Of a stretch of 64,000 nt of DNA, positions 20,285 to 28,608 are shown piece by piece. A program made the position numbers and the translations under genes. The notes beneath the pieces are model-generated. The model did no database searches. It was not told the origin of the DNA and saw nothing but the letters and a program-made list of their open reading frames with translations. Source of the DNA: Paenibacillus paridis (GTDB taxonomy: Bacteria > Bacillota > Bacilli > Paenibacillales > Paenibacillaceae); assembly GCF_006345825.1 (NCBI RefSeq), contig NZ_VCIX01000065.1:1-64000 (forward strand), given 5' to 3'. Every line of letters begins with the position of its first letter. Position 1 is the first letter of the stretch.

Positions 20285-20305
20285 GCCGCCCTCACTGAGG
20301 GCGGC
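20285..20305 (+). other. GC-rich hairpin after noc
   Basis: Arms GCCGCCCTCA (20285-20294) and TGAGGGCGGC (20296-20305) around a single central base form a near-perfect palindrome. No T-run follows, so it is either a weak terminator or a structural element. Confidence 0.5.
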
Positions 20306-20481
20306 GATGCCATTTGTAGCAAGAAAAAGTGTTTCTGATCGCAGCATTCATAAGACAGTAGCATTGCTAGTGTTACTGTAAAGCTTCATATGATATAGAT
20401 CACATCCCGTGATAACGTAATCATTCATACCATACAAACTAATTGCACATACAAAGTTGTACACATAGAGGTGAGCCGGTT

Positions 20482-21255
20482 TTGTCGAAGATAATTGCAA
20501 TAGCCAATCAGAAGGGCGGTGTCGGAAAAACGACAACGTCTGTCAATTTAGCTGCTTGTTTAGCATCACTTGGTAAAAGAGTGCTGCTCGTTGATATTGA
20601 TCCGCAAGGCAATACAACAAGTGGTTTAGGCATTAATAAAGGCGATGTAACCAATTGCATTTATGATGTCCTTATTAATGATGTGCATCCTAAGGATGCT
20701 ATGTTTGAGACGAGAGTCCCTGGACTGAAGATCATTCCAGCTACCATCCAATTGGCTGGGGCTGAGATTGAATTAGTGCCAACGATCTCCCGTGAACTCC
20801 GTTTGAAAAAATCGTTGCAAATGGTTAAAGATGATTTTGACTATGTGCTAATTGATTGCCCGCCATCTCTTGGTATATTGACAATCAACTCGCTGACGGC
20901 AGCTGATTCTGTTCTTATTCCTATTCAATGTGAATATTATGCGCTTGAAGGCTTGAGCCAATTACTCAATACAGTTAGACTCGTACAGAAGCATTTAAAT
21001 ACTTCGTTACAAATCGAAGGCGTTCTTCTAACCATGTTGGATGCAAGAACGAATTTGGGCATTCAGGTTATTGAAGAAGTTAAGAAATACTTCCAACAAA
21101 AAGTATACCAGACAATCATACCGCGCAATGTTCGTTTAAGTGAGGCGCCTTCGCATGGCCAAGCGATTATTACCTATGATCCGCGTTCCAAAGGAGCAGA
21201 AGTGTATCTTGAACTAGCAAAGGAAGTGATTATGTATGAGCAAGCGGCTAGGTAG
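20482..21255 (+). CDS. parA: Chromosome partitioning ATPase ParA (Soj)
   Basis: Deviant Walker A ATPase: IANQKGGVGKTTTSVN near the N-terminus, with DIDPQGN and DYVLIDCPPSLG following. It works with ParB-parS in origin segregation and regulates DnaA. I chose TTG 20482 (MSKIIAIANQKGG, GAGGTGAG upstream), giving 257 residues; an ATG 13 codons earlier adds a non-homologous tail. It overlaps parB by 20 bases. Confidence 0.96.
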   Translation: MSKIIAIANQKGGVGKTTTSVNLAACLASLGKRVLLVDIDPQGNTTSGLGINKGDVTNCIYDVLINDVHPKDAMFETRVPGLKIIPATIQLAGAEIELVPTISRELRLKKSLQMVKDDFDYVLIDCPPSLGILTINSLTAADSVLIPIQCEYYALEGLSQLLNTVRLVQKHLNTSLQIEGVLLTMLDARTNLGIQVIEEVKKYFQQKVYQTIIPRNVRLSEAPSHGQAIITYDPRSKGAEVYLELAKEVIMYEQAAR

Positions 21256-22087
21256 AGGGCTGGATGCGCTTATCCCATCGCTTTCTGTGAATGACGATGA
21301 CAAAGTGATTGAAATTTCTTTGTCTCAATTGAGGCCCAATCCATATCAGCCAAGAAAGACATTCGATGAGGATTCCATTAAAGAGCTAGCCGAATCCATT
21401 AAGCAGCATGGCATTATTCAACCTATTATCGTTCGTACGGTTCTTAAAGGCTACGAAATCATAGCGGGAGAGCGTCGCTTCCGAGCATCGCAATTTTGTG
21501 GCAACGCAACGATTCCTGCTGTCGTAAGATCGTTTTCAGATCAGCAGGTTATGGAAATTGCTCTGATAGAAAATCTTCAGCGTGAAGATTTGAATGCCAT
21601 TGAGGTGGCGATTGCTTATCAAGCGCTTATTGATAAGTTTAAGCTTACGCAAGAAGAGCTGTCGATGAAGGTAGGTAAATCGCGTTCACACATTGCTAAC
21701 TTCGTAAGGTTGCTTTCACTGCCAGTCGATATTAAAGACAATGTTTCACGTGGAACAATATCGATGGGGCATGCAAGAGCTTTGGTAGGCATCAAGGATG
21801 TGAAAGTCCAAAAAGAGCTAGCCGATTTGGTCGTTTCACAAGAGTGGAGCGTTAGGGAACTAGAGGAAGCGATTCAGAAGCTTGATTCCAAGCAGCCTGA
21901 TGATAAAACGAAGCCAAATCAGAAGAAACGCGATCCGTATATTGATCATCTAGAGGAGTCGCTACGTGAACGATTCAAAACGACCGTGAAAATAAAACAA
22001 CAAAAAGATAAAGGTAAAATTGAGCTGCAATACTATAGCAAGCAGGACCTGGAACGGTTGTTAGAATTGCTTCAGTATATGGCATAA
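21236..22087 (+). CDS. parB: Chromosome partitioning protein ParB (Spo0J)
   Basis: CTP-dependent clamp that loads at parS. It starts MSKRLGRGLDALIPS, the ParA-stimulating N-terminus. The CTPase motif is [21 protein letters not shown] follows, and the helix-turn-helix is EELSMKVGKSRSHIANFVRLL. Length 283. A parS site lies inside the coding sequence. The start codon lies within the end of parA, indicating coupling. Confidence 0.96.
   Translation: MSKRLGRGLDALIPSLSVNDDDKVIEISLSQLRPNPYQPRKTFDEDSIKELAESIKQHGIIQPIIVRTVLKGYEIIAGERRFRASQFCGNATIPAVVRSFSDQQVMEIALIENLQREDLNAIEVAIAYQALIDKFKLTQEELSMKVGKSRSHIANFVRLLSLPVDIKDNVSRGTISMGHARALVGIKDVKVQKELADLVVSQEWSVRELEEAIQKLDSKQPDDKTKPNQKKRDPYIDHLEESLRERFKTTVKIKQQKDKGKIELQYYSKQDLERLLELLQYMA
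21742..21757 (-). promoter_or_regulatory. parS: parS site inside parB
   Basis: TGTTTCACGTGGAACA is the exact reverse complement of the site at 18856-18871. An intragenic parS within spo0J/parB is also found in B. subtilis. Confidence 0.95.
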
Positions 22088-22100
22088 GTAATACCAAATC

Positions 22101-22155
22101 ATGGCATACCTAAGTTGTAATCTTGCTTTTGAAAGATTAAACTAAGGTATGCCAT
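22101..22155 (+). terminator. Long hairpin after parB
   Basis: Arms 22101-22116 (ATGGCATACCTAAGTT) and 22140-22155 pair over 16 positions with one A/A mismatch. They extend through TAATCTT/AAGATTA to give some 23 base pairs. Only a few Ts follow, so it may terminate weakly or stabilise the parB 3' end. Confidence 0.55.
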
Positions 22156-22183
22156 TGTTGTGACCAAATGAGCGGAGAAGGTT

Positions 22184-23368
22184 GTGAAACGATTGACTGA
22201 TAGTGAGAATAAGATAATTTATTTGGATCATGCGGCAACCTCCTGGCCGAAGCCGCCAACGGTGACCGAAGCCGTTATGCATGCGATGTTGCATGATGCG
22301 GCTAATCCAGGCCGAGGCAGTCATGCGATGGCTGTTCGTGCAAGTCGCGTTCTGTTTGAAACGCGAAAGCAGCTATCCAAACTATTTAATATAAAGAACC
22401 CGAATGATATTGCGTTTGCATCCAATACCACGATGTCATTAAATATGGCGATAAAAGGATTTCTTAAACCAGGAGATCATGTGATTGCGACTTCGGTCGA
22501 ACATAATTCAGTAAGAAGGCCGCTATATTATTTAGAGCAAACAATTGGCATTGAGGTTACCTACGTAGAATCGGATGAAAAAGGGAATCTAAATATAGAT
22601 GAAGTATCAAAGGCCATTCGATCAAATACAACGCTTGCCATCGTTAATCATAGCTCCAACCTGTTAGGGACGATTATGCCAGTAGCAGAGATTGCGGAAT
22701 TGACGAAGAAGCATGGCATAACGCTGCTTGTAGATGCCGCCCAAAGCGCAGGCATAATCCCTGTGGATGTAAAGGCGATGGGCATTGATATGCTGGCGTT
22801 CCCTGGTCATAAAGGGTTGCTCGGCCCACAGGGCACAGGCGGCCTGTACATCGATCCGGAGCTCGAACTGGTCCCTTTGCTTCATGGAGGGACGGGGAGT
22901 CAATCAGAGGCTCGTGAGCAGCCTATGGTGAGGCCCGATCGTTATGAGGCGGGTACGCAAAATACACCGGGCTTGGCTGGTCTGAAAGCTGGCGTGCAGT
23001 ATGTGCTAAATGAGACGATCGAGAGCATTCATGCAAAGGAATGGGCTTTGACGCAGCGAATGATTCAAGGGTTACAGCCTTTGAAGGGGATTCAATTACT
23101 TGGTCCAGAGCTTGGGGAACCGAGGACGGGTATTGTCGCTTTTAATTTAGAGGGAGTAGATCCATCGGAGCTTTCCTTTATTTTGGATCAGCATTACCAA
23201 ATCGCCGTACGAGCAGGCTTTCATTGCACACCGCTCGCACATGCATGTGCAGGTACGTTGGAAACAGGAGCAATACGCGCAAGTGTAGGCATTTATACAA
23301 CAGATGCCGACATTGATACCTTTACGGGCGCTATAAAAGAAATATCGCTGAACTATGATGGGGCTTAG
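22184..23368 (+). CDS. Class V aminotransferase, cysteine desulfurase family
   Basis: PLP-dependent enzyme resembling SufS/NifS-type cysteine desulfurases. The N-terminus is YLDHAATSWPKP. The PLP lysine is in FPGHKGLLGPQGTGGLY, and the catalytic-type cysteine region is RAGFHCTPLAHACAG, near residue 355. Such enzymes release sulfur from cysteine for Fe-S or thio-modification, but the acceptor cannot be read from the sequence and no scaffold gene is adjacent. Length 394. The GTG start has GGAG seven bases upstream. Confidence 0.85.
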   Translation: MKRLTDSENKIIYLDHAATSWPKPPTVTEAVMHAMLHDAANPGRGSHAMAVRASRVLFETRKQLSKLFNIKNPNDIAFASNTTMSLNMAIKGFLKPGDHVIATSVEHNSVRRPLYYLEQTIGIEVTYVESDEKGNLNIDEVSKAIRSNTTLAIVNHSSNLLGTIMPVAEIAELTKKHGITLLVDAAQSAGIIPVDVKAMGIDMLAFPGHKGLLGPQGTGGLYIDPELELVPLLHGGTGSQSEAREQPMVRPDRYEAGTQNTPGLAGLKAGVQYVLNETIESIHAKEWALTQRMIQGLQPLKGIQLLGPELGEPRTGIVAFNLEGVDPSELSFILDQHYQIAVRAGFHCTPLAHACAGTLETGAIRASVGIYTTDADIDTFTGAIKEISLNYDGA

Positions 23369-23395
23369 CAATGAATTGGGGGCGGACTAGCAACG

Positions 23396-23878
23396 ATGGA
23401 AGACTGGACATCAAATCCGATGAATGCTGTTACTGTAGGCATAACATTACTCGTTATCATTTTATTTATATGGATTTCGATTGTGGGCAGGCGGCTGAAA
23501 AAGCTTAGAAAGCAATATACAGCGGTCATGGGGAGCACAGGCATAACGAACATTGAAGAGGTTATTGTTGAGTTGAAAGAAAGTCTTGCTGCACAGCAGC
23601 AGGAAAACCAGCATATCAAAGCACAGCTTGCAGAGGTACAGAAAACGCTGCCTAAGCAAAAGGGGAAAGTTGGCGTTGTCCGCTACAATGCCTTTGCTGA
23701 GCAAGGCAGTGATTTGAGCTTCTCCATTGCAATCATCAATGACGACATGGATGGCGCTATTTTCTCAGGCATTCATAGCCGTGATAATACTTATGTGTAT
23801 GCTAAGCCAGTGGAAAAAGGGGAATCAGCCTATCCTCTTACACCAGAGGAACGGAAGGCGATTTTGGAAGCAAAATAA
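23396..23878 (+). CDS. DUF4446-type membrane-anchored protein
   Basis: One N-terminal membrane segment (VGITLLVIILFIWISIVG, residues 11-28) is followed by a basic coiled-coil stretch and a C-terminal domain containing GKVGVVRYNAFAEQGSDLSFSIAIIND, a pattern typical of DUF4446 proteins near parB in Bacillales. Function unknown. Length 160. It lies 27 bases after the aminotransferase, probably in the same transcript. Confidence 0.75.
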   Translation: MEDWTSNPMNAVTVGITLLVIILFIWISIVGRRLKKLRKQYTAVMGSTGITNIEEVIVELKESLAAQQQENQHIKAQLAEVQKTLPKQKGKVGVVRYNAFAEQGSDLSFSIAIINDDMDGAIFSGIHSRDNTYVYAKPVEKGESAYPLTPEERKAILEAK

Positions 23879-23886
23879 GTATGGCA

Positions 23887-24495
23887 TTAGGTGTTGTCAG
23901 ATGCTGCCGTTTGCTCAATAACGCTCGTGCCTAAATGGGCATGATTGGCTATAGCCGTAAATAAGCTTAACGAAATAATATCAGACATTTTGACAACCAA
24001 ATGCAAACGGGTATTTTGCAGTACAAAATACTCCATGAAGCCGCCAACATTCACTATGCCGGTAATATGAATATCTCCAACCGGTGGCAGATCTTTATTG
24101 ACGCCGGCACCGGGACGTACCGGGCCTACGCCAACCTGGATGCTGCCCACGCTGGCTACCTGACCCAGACAAGCATCAATGCCAACCACAAATGGCTTGT
24201 GGAATCGGCGGTTGATTTCCATCAGCGTGTCGTCCAGATTCATGGCATGAACCGGATTCTCTAATGTACCGTATAAAGAAAAATGCGGACTGCGGTATTT
24301 GGAGAGCGAGGTGCCGATAAGCGGCCCCAAAGCGTCCCCGGTAGAGCGGTCCGTCCCGATACAGACAACAACGATCGGACGGTTCTCAGCCATTTCTTCA
24401 AGCAAATGCGTGAGACGATTGGCGACCATGCCAATCACGTTAGCGGTAGTGTAGGGTACCTTCAAAGGAGTCTCTTTCATAAATGGAAGCTTCAT
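23887..24495 (-). CDS. yyaC: Spore protease-like protein YyaC
   Basis: Matches the YyaC family (DUF1256), related to the spore germination protease fold. Characteristic segments are VVVCIGTDRSTGDALGPLIG, VGIDACLGQ and GVNKDLPPVGDIHITGIVN. Length 202. In B. subtilis yyaC is sporulation-linked and lies near parB on the opposite strand, as here. Its stop is eight bases from the convergent DUF4446 stop. Supports an endospore-forming host. Confidence 0.9.
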   Translation of the reverse strand: MKLPFMKETPLKVPYTTANVIGMVANRLTHLLEEMAENRPIVVVCIGTDRSTGDALGPLIGTSLSKYRSPHFSLYGTLENPVHAMNLDDTLMEINRRFHKPFVVGIDACLGQVASVGSIQVGVGPVRPGAGVNKDLPPVGDIHITGIVNVGGFMEYFVLQNTRLHLVVKMSDIISLSLFTAIANHAHLGTSVIEQTAASDNT

Positions 24496-24629
24496 AGAAT
24501 CCCTCCAATAATGCCGATATGCTTCTAGTATATGGTTAAGAGAACCATTTTATACGTCAGATAGTTTTGATATTTTCGGCTAGGTTTGATAAGGCTGCTG
24601 CTCTTGCAAATGAAAGGGGGGAGAGGCTC

Positions 24630-24869
24630 ATGTTAATCGCATTTGATTCAACCCAGCAGGCGCTGCGCGCAGAGATGCTGCTTGAATATGCGGAGGTGGA
24701 GATTGATATATGCCCCACGCCAAAGGAAATTACAGCGGGCTGTGCGTTATCGATTCATTTTCCGGAAGAGGATTTGACTAAGGTCAAAGAGGTCATTGAA
24801 CAGGAACGCGTAGAGATCAGGGGCATATTCAAACCGGTGCAAATCGGGTATGAACAACTAGAGATATAG
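24630..24869 (+). CDS. DUF3343-type small protein
   Basis: 79 residues: MLIAFDSTQQALRAEMLLE, PTPKEITAGCALSIHF. This matches the DUF3343 pattern (putative Se/S carrier-like), with a conserved cysteine in AGCALS. I chose ATG 24630 because GGGGGGAGAGG directly precedes it. DUF3343 proteins often accompany cysteine desulfurase-like enzymes; one lies 1.3 kb upstream. Function unproven. Confidence 0.75.
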   Translation: MLIAFDSTQQALRAEMLLEYAEVEIDICPTPKEITAGCALSIHFPEEDLTKVKEVIEQERVEIRGIFKPVQIGYEQLEI

Positions 24870-24902
24870 ATCGCTTGGGGGATAGGATGAGGAGGAATGA
24901 AC

Positions 24903-25778
24903 ATGTCAATCACAGAAGTCTATAATCGTGTTGTGGGCTGGTTGACAGATAACGACGTATGGGAGTCATTTGGCAAATCTGCCTTGCGTGTTATTATCTT
25001 TTTGGCTGTAGGCCGACTCGTCGTATGGGTGATCCATAAAACCATTGATCGAGTCGTGCTTGAGAGGGAAGCGAAGCGGTTGCCTTCTCATGCAAGAAGA
25101 ATGACCACAGTCGGAAAGCTCATGAAAAATGTTACCTCATATGTCGTGTACTTTATAACCGTAATGCTCGTATTATCCGAATTTGGCATTAACTTAGGGC
25201 CGCTGCTGGCTGGAGCTGGCGTTCTAGGGCTGGCGATCGGTTTTGGCGCTCAAAGCTTGGTGAAGGATATTATTACTGGATTTTTTATCGTGTTGGAGGA
25301 TCAATTTGCCGTTGGGGACGTCATCCAGACCGGCCAATTCAAAGGGACGGTAGAAGTGATCGGGCTTCGTACAACGCGGGTTCAAAGCTGGACAGGGGAA
25401 GTGCATATCATTCCGAATGGAATGATCAATGAAGTCACCAATTTTTCCGTCAATAATACGGTTGCCGTAGTGGATATCTCGATTGCCCATGAGGAAGAAG
25501 TAGATCGGGCGCTAGAAGTTATTCGATATACGATGATCACGATGAAGGATGATAATCTGATCAATGCACCTGAGGTGCTAGGCATTCAAGCCATTGCTGC
25601 GACAGGGGTAACGATACGCGTCATTGCGGAATGTCGGCCAAATACGCATCCGGTTGTAGCGCGTAAGGTGAACATGGAGATCAAGAAAGCTCTGGACGCC
25701 AGCGGGATAGAGATTCCTTATCCGAGAATGGTTACGTATCAGCGCAATGAAAAGGGAGGCGTGAAAGATGGAGCGTAA
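24903..25778 (+). CDS. MscS-family small-conductance mechanosensitive channel
   Basis: Three N-terminal membrane helices are visible. The pore-lining helix GPLLAGAGVLGLAIGFGAQSLVKDI is glycine/alanine-rich as in MscS TM3, followed by the beta domain DQFAVGDVIQTGQFKGTVEVIGLRTTRV. It releases solutes under hypoosmotic shock. I chose ATG 24903 (seven bases after GGAGG); an ATG six bases earlier is too close to the site. Length 291. It overlaps the next gene by 11 bases. Confidence 0.92.
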   Translation: MSITEVYNRVVGWLTDNDVWESFGKSALRVIIFLAVGRLVVWVIHKTIDRVVLEREAKRLPSHARRMTTVGKLMKNVTSYVVYFITVMLVLSEFGINLGPLLAGAGVLGLAIGFGAQSLVKDIITGFFIVLEDQFAVGDVIQTGQFKGTVEVIGLRTTRVQSWTGEVHIIPNGMINEVTNFSVNNTVAVVDISIAHEEEVDRALEVIRYTMITMKDDNLINAPEVLGIQAIAATGVTIRVIAECRPNTHPVVARKVNMEIKKALDASGIEIPYPRMVTYQRNEKGGVKDGA

Positions 25779-25986
25779 GCAATTTGAGCTGGGTGACGTT
25801 GTTCAAATGAAAAAACAGCATCCTTGCGGCTCTAACGAGATGGAAATCATTCGAATGGGAATGGACATCCGCATTAAATGCGTTGGCTGCAAACATAGCG
25901 TGCTTATACCGAGAGCGAAATTCGAGAAAAACATGAAGAAAGTCCTTCGTTCAACGATAGCTGATGGTGGTGCAGCAGAGATTTAA
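25768..25986 (+). CDS. DUF951 family protein
   Basis: 72 residues: FELGDVVQMKKQHPCGSNEMEIIRMGMDIRIKCVGCKHSVLIPR. This is the DUF951 (YyzM-like) consensus, with three cysteines that could bind metal (HPCG, KCVGC). It commonly neighbours an MscS channel gene in Firmicutes and is translationally coupled to it here. Function unknown. Confidence 0.9.
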   Translation: MERKQFELGDVVQMKKQHPCGSNEMEIIRMGMDIRIKCVGCKHSVLIPRAKFEKNMKKVLRSTIADGGAAEI

Positions 25987-26019
25987 TTTAATCCCGGTTA
26001 ACATTTTACCAATAAGTGC

Positions 26020-26048
26020 TTGCGTGAAGACAAGCCATATGCTATAAT
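26020..26048 (+). promoter_or_regulatory. tRNA-Ser promoter
   Basis: TTGCGT (26020-26025), 17-base spacer, perfect TATAAT (26043-26048), 13 bases ahead of the mature tRNA 5' end. Confidence 0.8.
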
Positions 26049-26061
26049 AATTTTTAAATGC

Positions 26062-26152
26062 GGAGAGGTACCCAAGAGGCCCAAGGGGGCTGACTCGAAA
26101 TCAGCTAGGCGGGTCAAACCGTGCGTGGGTTCGAATCCCACCTTCTCCGCCA
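26062..26152 (+). tRNA. tRNA-Ser (anticodon CGA)
   Basis: Acceptor stem GGAGAGG pairs with CTTCTCC (one G-U), discriminator G and an encoded CCA. The anticodon arm GCTGA-CTCGAAA-TCAGC gives anticodon CGA. A long variable arm (GGCGGGTCAAACCGTGC) and T-loop GGGTTCGAATCCC are typical of class II tRNA-Ser. A dedicated promoter and terminator flank it. Confidence 0.97.
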
Positions 26153-26167
26153 TTATATGTACAGTCA

Positions 26168-26191
26168 ACGATTCGATTGCCGAATCGTTTT
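26168..26191 (+). terminator. tRNA-Ser terminator
   Basis: ACGATTCG (26168-26175), five-base loop, CGAATCGT (26181-26188), followed by a run of Ts. Confidence 0.9.
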
Positions 26192-26219
26192 TTTTATATG
26201 ACTCGAGGAGGCTGATTCG

Positions 26220-26678
26220 ATGGGGACGCCAAAGCTGCCATTAACGGATGCTGAACGAAAGATGCTCAGACAAGCCAAGATCAAGCTAGGGTCGATCGCG
26301 GCTTTCACGTCTGATCAGCTAAGCATAAGCCTCGGGTCTTCGCTTGAACGGGCGGCCATATTGCTTGCTTACGCAAAGTTTCAGGCAGTGCCATCAATCG
26401 GCCCAAGTTTGGCTCAAAATTTGATCGAGCTTGGCTTTTATGACCTGTCAGAAATTAAAAGCAGCGGTGAAAGCGGGGCACAGCTTGTGGAGCGCCTGGA
26501 GAGGCTGCACGGGGTTTGGATGGATCCCTGCGTTGAAGATGTGATGAGACTTGCCGTCCATCATGCCAACGAGCCTGGCAGCGGTAAGCAGTGGTGGGAC
26601 TTTACAGCCGAGAGAAAAGCTTACCGGAAGCTGAATGGATATCCGGATGATCGCCCCATCAAAGCCTGGCACGCCTAA
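26220..26678 (+). CDS. Cdd1 ('pathogenicity locus')-type helix-hairpin-helix protein
   Basis: 152 residues containing a helix-hairpin-helix-like segment FQAVPSIGPSLAQNLIELGFYDLSEIK (residues ~55-80), then DPCVEDVMRLAVHHANEPGSGKQWWDFTAERKAYR. This agrees with the Cdd1 family of small putative DNA-binding proteins. A strong GAGGAGG precedes the ATG. Function is unknown; the family name does not imply virulence. Confidence 0.75.
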   Translation: MGTPKLPLTDAERKMLRQAKIKLGSIAAFTSDQLSISLGSSLERAAILLAYAKFQAVPSIGPSLAQNLIELGFYDLSEIKSSGESGAQLVERLERLHGVWMDPCVEDVMRLAVHHANEPGSGKQWWDFTAERKAYRKLNGYPDDRPIKAWHA

Positions 26679-26683
26679 TGAAT

Positions 26684-26723
26684 GAAACAAGAAGAGAGCT
26701 CGCAAGAGCTCTCTTCTTGTTTC
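26684..26723. terminator. Bidirectional terminator, 18-bp perfect stem
   Basis: GAAACAAGAAGAGAGCTC (26684-26701), GCAA tetraloop, and the exact complement at 26706-26723. It separates the convergent Cdd1-type gene and yjzC-like gene. Confidence 0.8.
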
Positions 26724-26769
26724 GAGTTCAGAGAGTTGTCAATCCAATTACTATTTGTCCAAGCTGGGT

Positions 26770-26952
26770 TTAGTGGCCCATACGCTTCCACTTGCGCTCA
26801 TGATTCGTGTTATCGGGAAACCGTTCCCCTTTGTTGAGATGTACTTTTTTAGGATTTTGTATGCCCATGTGAAATGAGTTTACCCCATCTTCAATATAAG
26901 TGCCGTCATTCGGAGCTTTGTCTCCAGCCGAGAACATGGTACCTTCACCCAT
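26770..26952 (-). CDS. yjzC: YjzC family small protein
   Basis: 60 residues starting MGEGTMFSAGDKAPNDGTY and containing FHMGIQNPKKVHLNKGERFP, the YjzC consensus. I chose the ATG at 26952, nine bases after GGAGG; upstream in-frame ATGs are within or before that site. Function unknown. Confidence 0.85.
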   Translation of the reverse strand: MGEGTMFSAGDKAPNDGTYIEDGVNSFHMGIQNPKKVHLNKGERFPDNTNHERKWKRMGH

Positions 26953-27125
26953 TATGATCATCCTCCGATAAGTCAGTTTAGAACGGATCAATACATTAGT
27001 TGTCTTTGACCGTTCATTGCCATAGTATTTGCAGCTAAAGGGAATTAAATAAGTAGCAGATAACGGTTATGATGCGATATTGGCGTTATAAACGTGACGA
27101 AGACAGTTGCAGGGTATTATTTTAC

Positions 27126-27154
27126 TTGTCATAGGCATATGAATTTGATATAGT
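27126..27154 (+). promoter_or_regulatory. rpsF promoter
   Basis: TTGTCA (27126-27131), 17-base spacer, TATAGT (27149-27154). The transcript would start near 27161, about 65 bases before rpsF. Upstream (26992-27125) I see nothing else. Confidence 0.7.
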
Positions 27155-27162
27155 ATAGAGAT

Positions 27163-27219
27163 GCGAGCAGAAGCTCGCTCCTTGCTCCATTTATGGGGCC
27201 GTTAGTCCAAGAGGAGGTG
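27163..27219 (+). promoter_or_regulatory. rpsF leader, candidate S6:S18 autoregulatory RNA
   Basis: A first hairpin GCGAGC-AGAA-GCTCGC (27163-27178) is followed by CTCCTTG (27178-27184), which can pair with CAAGAGGAG (27208-27216). Inside lies CTCC-ATTTAT-GGGG, followed by an unpaired CCG (27199-27201). A CCG between two helices upstream of rpsF is the hallmark of the S6:S18-binding leader. The distal arm overlaps the ribosome binding site, so protein binding could block translation. The fold is my manual reading. Confidence 0.5.
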
Positions 27220-27226
27220 AAACAAT

Positions 27227-27511
27227 ATGCGCAAATATGAAGTAATGTACATCGTACGTCCAGACGTTGAGCAAGAAGCCTTGCAAGCGATCGTTGACAA
27301 ATTCCATGGCATTATCTCCAACGGCGGAGAGGTCACTAAGCAAGATGTGAGCGGAAAACGTCGTCTTGCGTATGAAATCAACAAGCTTCGTGATGGTTAT
27401 TTTATTTTGGTACATTTCAACGCAACGACTGAAGTTGTGAATGAACTTGACCGCATCATGAAGATTACGGATGAAGTTATCCGTTCGTTGATCGTCAGAG
27501 ACGTCGCTTAA
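27227..27511 (+). CDS. rpsF: 30S ribosomal protein S6
   Basis: 94 residues starting MRKYEVMYIVRPDVEQEALQ, with RRLAYEINKLRDGYFILVHF and a DRIMKITDEVIRSLIVR C-terminus. All are standard for S6, which binds the 16S rRNA platform with S18. AAGAGGAGGTG lies seven bases upstream. First gene of rpsF-ssb-rpsR. Confidence 0.97.
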   Translation: MRKYEVMYIVRPDVEQEALQAIVDKFHGIISNGGEVTKQDVSGKRRLAYEINKLRDGYFILVHFNATTEVVNELDRIMKITDEVIRSLIVRDVA

Positions 27512-27547
27512 TCCACGCTGGATTGTTCGATTGGGAGGTCAGAAACG

Positions 27548-28072
27548 ATGTTGAACCGTGTTATACTAATTGGTAGATTGACGAGAGACCCAGAGCTTCG
27601 TTATACGCCTGCAGGCGTTGCAGTTACACAATTTACGCTAGCCGTAGACCGTCCGTTTACAAGCGGTGGACAAGGCGAGCGTGAAGCGGATTTCATTCCG
27701 GTTGTAACTTGGCGTCAACTGGCCGAGACTTGCGCCAACTACTTGCGCAAAGGCCGTCTAACAGCGGTTGAAGGTCGCATTCAAGTTCGGAATTACGAGA
27801 ACAACGAAGGCAAACGCGTCTACGTGACGGAAGTTATCGCAGATAACGTTCGGTTCTTGGAATCCAACAAAGATGGCGGCGGTGGCTCGCGCGAAGAAGG
27901 CGGAAGCAGCTACAGCGGCGGTACAAGCACCGGCGGAGGTTCCTTCGGCGGAAATGCTTCCCAAAGCGGCGGTAACCGTCCATCTGGTAATAACTCACGT
28001 AACGACAGCCGTGATCCTTTCCAGGATGACGGACGCCCGATTGATATATCAGAGGATGATTTGCCATTTTGA
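27548..28072 (+). CDS. ssb: Single-stranded DNA-binding protein
   Basis: The OB-fold N-terminus [20 protein letters not shown]...TQFTLAVDR continues to ~110. It is followed by a glycine/serine-rich linker and the acidic tip DISEDDLPF, which recruits replication and repair partners. Length 174. Between S6 and S18 genes as in most Firmicutes. Confidence 0.97.
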   Translation: MLNRVILIGRLTRDPELRYTPAGVAVTQFTLAVDRPFTSGGQGEREADFIPVVTWRQLAETCANYLRKGRLTAVEGRIQVRNYENNEGKRVYVTEVIADNVRFLESNKDGGGGSREEGGSSYSGGTSTGGGSFGGNASQSGGNRPSGNNSRNDSRDPFQDDGRPIDISEDDLPF

Positions 28073-28183
28073 TCACGAAGTAGGTTCTACTTCGCGTATC
28101 AATGGAACGGTTATGCAGCCTTTATGGCGATATAAAGCTGCTGTGTAATTGTAAAATTTTCAACGATAAGGAGGATACCTATC

Positions 28184-28468
28184 ATGGCTTTCAAGCAAAG
28201 AGATAACGGTGGCGACGAGCGTCCAGAGCGTAAGTTCAGCGGACGTAAAGGCGGACGCAACAAGCGTCGGAAAGTATGTTTCTTCACTGTAAACAAAATC
28301 ACTAAAATTGACTATAAAGATGTTGATTTGCTGAAAAAGTTTATCAGCGAACGCGGCAAAATCTTGCCACGTCGTGTGACTGGTACAAGCGCGAAATACC
28401 AACGCTTGCTTACTGTTGCAGTTAAACGTTCACGTCAAATCGCATTGCTTCCTTACACGACTGAATAG
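28184..28468 (+). CDS. rpsR: 30S ribosomal protein S18
   Basis: 94 residues with the conserved core [59 protein letters not shown] long Gly/Arg-rich N-terminal extension is common in Paenibacillus S18. AAGGAGG precedes the ATG. A cysteine in KVCFF is typical. Confidence 0.97.
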   Translation: MAFKQRDNGGDERPERKFSGRKGGRNKRRKVCFFTVNKITKIDYKDVDLLKKFISERGKILPRRVTGTSAKYQRLLTVAVKRSRQIALLPYTTE

Positions 28469-28498
28469 GTCGCTAAGTGAATATGCACCAAAACGGAG

Positions 28499-28565
28499 GA
28501 GCCTGTCACCAAGGGCTCTTTTTGTTTTATGAAGGAGAGTCCTTGTGAATAGGGGCTCTCTTTTT
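28499..28565 (+). terminator. Tandem terminators after rpsR
   Basis: First: GAGCC (28499-28503)/GGCTC (28514-28518) then TTTTTG. Second: GAGAGTCCT (28535-28543)/GGGGCTCTC (28552-28560, two to three G-U pairs) then TTTTT. Together they close the rpsF operon. Confidence 0.75.
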
Positions 28566-28608
28566 GCTGTATGCTAATGCGATGGCTTGAGGGAAGGAGT
28601 GTACAGTC

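Noticed and set aside
20285..20305. Intrinsic terminator after noc
   Set aside because: The GC-rich stem is strong but has no T-run on either strand, so I list it as a hairpin only.
22088..22096. Another rlmH-end-like sequence after parB (CATAAGTAAT)
   Set aside because: Only about eight consecutive bases match; the rest of the 17-mer does not.
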